8,211 bases of DNA from Pseudomonadota bacterium (GTDB lineage: Bacteria > Pseudomonadota > Alphaproteobacteria > Rhizobiales > Tepidamorphaceae): the NCBI GenBank assembly GCA_023435545.1, contig JAEYRQ010000594.1, forward strand, positions 1 to 8,211, read 5' to 3'. Below, one piece after another: positions 5,923 to 8,211 of the stretch. The position numbers and the translations under genes were made by a program. Below the pieces are notes generated by a model. The model was not told the origin of the DNA. It did no database searches and saw nothing but the letters and a program-made list of their open reading frames with translations. Within the stretch, counting starts at the first letter, position 1. Every line of letters starts with the position of its first letter.

Positions 5923-5981
5923 GGAACTCCGCGGCCGCGAGGCCCCCAGCGGCCGGCGAGGCGCAAGCCCTCCGCCGCGCT

Positions 5982-7325
5982 TCAGGCCGCCCCCTGCAGC
6001 GCCTCGACGATATCGCCGACCACGGCCTCGACCAGGCTCGGGTCCTCGCCCTCGGCCATCACGCGGATCACCGGCTCGGTGCCGGAGGGACGAATCACCA
6101 GGCGGCCGGCACCAGCGAGCCGCTCCTTGCCGCCTTCGATCGCCGCCATGACGTCCTTGGACTCGAGCGGCCGGCCACCGCGGTAGCGCACGTTGCGCAG
6201 GATCTGCGGCAGCGGCTCGAAGCGGTGGCAGACCTCGCTGACCGGCTTGCCCGACTTCGCCACCACGGCGAGAAGCTGCAGCGCCGCGACCAAGCCGTCG
6301 CCGGTGGTGGTGAAGTCCGACAGGATGATGTGGCCAGACTGCTCGCCGCCGACATTGAAGCCCTGATCGCGCATCGCCTCGAGCACGTTGCGGTCACCGA
6401 CCTGGGTGCGCACCAGTTCTAGGCCGATTGAGCCGAGATAGCGCTCCAGCCCGAAGTTCGACATGACGGTCGCGACGATGCCGGGTTTCGACAGCCGCCC
6501 GTCCTCGTGCCAGGACTGCGCGACGACGGCCATCAGCTGGTCGCCGTCGACGATCCGGCCGCGCTCGTCGACGATGATGACACGGTCGGCGTCGCCATCG
6601 AGCGCGATGCCGATGTCGGCGCGCACCTCGTGCACCTTGCGGCACAGCGCGTCCGGCGCAGTCGAGCCGCACTCCTTGTTGATGTTGAATCCACTCGGCT
6701 CGACGCCGATCGAAACCACCTCGGCGCCCAGTTCCCACAGTGCGTCGGGCGCGACCTTGTAGGCGGCGCCGTTGGCGCAGTCGAGCGCGACCCGGAGCCC
6801 GTCGAGGCGCAGCTCGCGCGGCAGGGTGCGCTTGGCGAACTCGATGTAGCGGGCATGCGCGCCCTCGATCCGCTTCGCCCGGCCGAGCGCGGCGGAGGCG
6901 GCCAGATACTCGCTCATGTCGGAATTGATCAGCGTCTCGATCTGATCCTCCGTGCCGTTCGACAGCTTGTAGCCTTCCGGGTCGAACAGCTTGATGCCGT
7001 TGTCGTGGTAGGGATTGTGCGAGGCGGAGATCATCACGCCGAGATCGGCCCTGAGCGAGCGCGTCAGCATGGCGACCGCCGGCGTCGGCATCGGCCCGAG
7101 CAGGAAGACGTCCATCCCCACCGACGTGAAGCCGGCGACCAGCGCGGACTCGATCATGTAGCCCGACAGCCGCGTGTCCTTGCCGATGACCACCCTGTGG
7201 CGATGGCTGCCACGGCGGAACGCGATGCCGGCCGCCATGCCCGCCTTCAGGGCGATCTCCGGCGTGATTGGATAGCGGTTGGCCAGACCGCGAATCCCAT
7301 CGGTCCCGAAGTAGCTGTTGCTCAT
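5982..7325 (-). CDS. glmM: Phosphoglucosamine mutase GlmM
   Basis: This 447-residue enzyme converts glucosamine-6-phosphate to glucosamine-1-phosphate, the step before GlmU in making UDP-GlcNAc for peptidoglycan and lipopolysaccharide. It acts in the cytoplasm. All key motifs are present: YFGTDGIRG at 5-13, the active-site loop SASHNP at 100-105 with phosphoserine Ser102, the magnesium loop DGDADR at 243-248, the sugar-binding GGEQSGH at 326-332 and the phosphate-binding RPSGTEP at 412-418. The length is exactly typical. The ATG at 7325 is supported by GGGGAG (7333-7338) 7 nt upstream. The frame runs on to 7439, but that stretch has no family match. In many Rhizobiales ftsH lies directly upstream of glmM; here a 385-bp gap and a divergent receiver-like gene lie upstream instead. 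It ends convergently with the RidA-like gene, 59 bp away. Confidence 0.97.
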   Translation of the reverse strand: MSNSYFGTDGIRGLANRYPITPEIALKAGMAAGIAFRRGSHRHRVVIGKDTRLSGYMIESALVAGFTSVGMDVFLLGPMPTPAVAMLTRSLRADLGVMISASHNPYHDNGIKLFDPEGYKLSNGTEDQIETLINSDMSEYLAASAALGRAKRIEGAHARYIEFAKRTLPRELRLDGLRVALDCANGAAYKVAPDALWELGAEVVSIGVEPSGFNINKECGSTAPDALCRKVHEVRADIGIALDGDADRVIIVDERGRIVDGDQLMAVVAQSWHEDGRLSKPGIVATVMSNFGLERYLGSIGLELVRTQVGDRNVLEAMRDQGFNVGGEQSGHIILSDFTTTGDGLVAALQLLAVVAKSGKPVSEVCHRFEPLPQILRNVRYRGGRPLESKDVMAAIEGGKERLAGAGRLVIRPSGTEPVIRVMAEGEDPSLVEAVVGDIVEALQGAA

Positions 7326-7710
7326 CGGCAAACTCCCCGTCTCCCGCGACTCCCAGGGTTCGACGCCTGCCGCCGCGCCGGCACAAGCAGGTTCGAACCG
7401 GGCGGCATTATGGCCGCACGATACGCCGGGAAAGTTCAAAATTGATGAGCGAATGTTGCAGTCCCGAACCGGGACGGCCCCGTCCGCGGCGCGCTCACCA
7501 TCAGCTTGGGGAAGCTGTAGATCCAGTTAGGCGGTTCAATTCGGAACGGAAATGCATAGATCGGTCGAAGTTTCCACAAATCGCAACCGACGCCGAAAAC
7601 CCGGATTAAGTCGTCCCCGATAGGTTTGACCCGTAACGGCGCAGCGCAGCGACTTTCTCGCAGCCGCGTGCTTCGCCGATTCATCCGACACGGGATGGGC
7701 TGTCGTGCTC
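7326..7710. other. Long non-coding gap between divergent glmM and the receiver-like gene
   Basis: I find no convincing gene in these 385 bases. It contains several short dyads: GGTTCGAACC at 7390-7399, GTCCCG-aac-CGGGAC at 7461-7475 overlapping GGACG-gccc-CGTCC at 7472-7485, and CAGCTT-gggg-AAGCTG at 7502-7517. None is followed by a T-run, so they are not obvious intrinsic terminators. CATAAT on the minus strand (7412-7407) is a possible glmM -10, without a well-spaced -35. The middle part (about 7530-7620) is less GC-rich than the surroundings. It should contain the promoters of both flanking genes and could hold a small RNA. Confidence 0.5.
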
Positions 7711-8211
7711 GACGTCCGGACGACTCACCTGGGGGTGCCCCCGGAGATCCAGGGCACCTCCATCGGTCTGGCCGACAGCTACCCGCCCATCGGGCCGGTC
7801 TTGCGCAACGCGCTGGCGATGTGGGAGGTGCGCAGGATGCGGATACTGGGCGAGGCCGCCGACCAGGCAACCCTCGCGCGTCTCGTCAACAGCCGGCCTG
7901 ACATCCTGGTCATAAACGCGATCGGACGGCTGTCGTCCTCGCTCGCGCTCGCGGCCGCCGTCCGCAACCGGAACGCGTTCCCCGACCCCTTCCTGCCGAT
8001 GATCATCGTCATGGCCAACGTCACCAAGGAACGGGTGCTGCGGGCGCGGGAGGCAGGCATCGACGAGTTCCTCGCCTTCCCGTTCAGCGCCACGGCACTC
8101 TACCAGCGGATCGAGAGCATCGTCTTCGACCGGCGCGGCTTCGTCGCCACCGAGTCCTACTTCGGCCCGGACCGCCGCCGCGGCGCGATGGCGACCTATC
8201 TGGGCGCCAAC
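7711..8211 (+). CDS. CheY-like receiver-fold protein with degenerate active site (C-terminus outside window)
   Basis: The frame is open from 7630 to the window end. The receiver-like part begins around SIGLADS (7759) and continues with a PDILVINAIG strand, PMIIVMANVTKERVLRAREAGIDEFLAFPFS and the tail FVATESYFGPDRRRG. The last two segments match a known alphaproteobacterial receiver family in which EFLxKP and YFGPDRRR are typical. By alignment in the eye, the phosphoacceptor Asp is Asn (7915-7917), the conserved Thr is Met (8011-8013), the Lys is Phe (8077-8079), and one of the two acidic pocket residues is Ala (7771-7773). It is therefore unlikely to be phosphorylated in the classic way and may signal by protein contact. 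No ATG occurs in frame before 7819. GTG at 7711 is the most upstream plausible start, without a clear ribosome-binding site; GTG at 7735 is another candidate. The start is uncertain. Confidence 0.72.

Noticed and set aside
5923..5981. Possible terminator between the convergent RidA-like and glmM genes
   Set aside because: GC-rich imperfect stems exist, such as GGCGAGG pairing with CCTCCGCC, but they contain mismatches and no T-run follows on either strand.
7386..7401. GGTTCGAACC resembling a tRNA T-arm
   Set aside because: No acceptor stem, anticodon arm or D-arm could be found around it; it is just a palindrome.
6507..7445. Long plus-strand reading frame opposite glmM
   Set aside because: It is antisense to an unmistakable glmM and reflects codon bias in GC-rich DNA.
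7626..7901. Plus-strand 91-codon frame upstream of and overlapping the receiver-like gene
   Set aside because: It is Arg/Pro/Gly-rich without family-like sequence and overlaps the better-supported frame; I considered it as an N-terminal part joined by frameshift but saw no receiver-like sequence.

Overview
The window is GC-rich and tightly packed. Several features fit an alphaproteobacterium of the Hyphomicrobiales (Rhizobiales) type: two Omp25/RopB-like outer-membrane barrels, CtrA-like TTAA-N7-TTAAC boxes upstream of both, a rhizobial-style palindromic intergenic repeat, and a receiver-like protein with an F-V-x(4)-Y-F-G-P-D-R-R-R tail. I cannot name the genus from sequence alone.

Layout, left to right: (1) 1-613, minus strand, an outer-membrane beta-barrel protein cut by the window edge. 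(2) 860-2955, a small detoxification-type locus. It has a glutathione S-transferase-like gene on the minus strand, divergent from an ArsR-type repressor, an AHSA1/SRPBCC gene broken by a one-base frameshift, and a GFA/CENP-V-type zinc protein. Two tandem inverted repeats sit between the divergent genes and look like the ArsR operators. (3) 3071-3194, short tandem repeats followed by a two-hairpin palindromic element between convergent genes. (4) 3235-4029, minus strand, a second complete outer-membrane barrel paralogous to the first, with nearly the same upstream regulatory array. (5) 4224-5922, plus strand, a class V PLP enzyme and a RidA-like protein without the catalytic arginine. (6) 5982-7325, minus strand, glmM, a housekeeping gene for UDP-GlcNAc synthesis. 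(7) 7326-7710, a long non-coding gap. (8) 7711 to the end, plus strand, a receiver-like protein that seems to have lost the phosphoacceptor Asp and the conserved Thr and Lys.

The two barrels were probably one duplicated gene with a shared control region, and the GST/ArsR/AHSA1/GFA locus lies between the copies. The ArsR protein probably represses both its own operon and the divergent GST gene. CtrA or a similar regulator probably controls the barrels, and may also affect the divergent aminotransferase. I see no CRISPR array, rRNA, tRNA, transposase or convincing defence system. The most interesting points are the degenerate receiver, the shared four-half-site array, the tandem operator, and the frameshifted AHSA1 gene.
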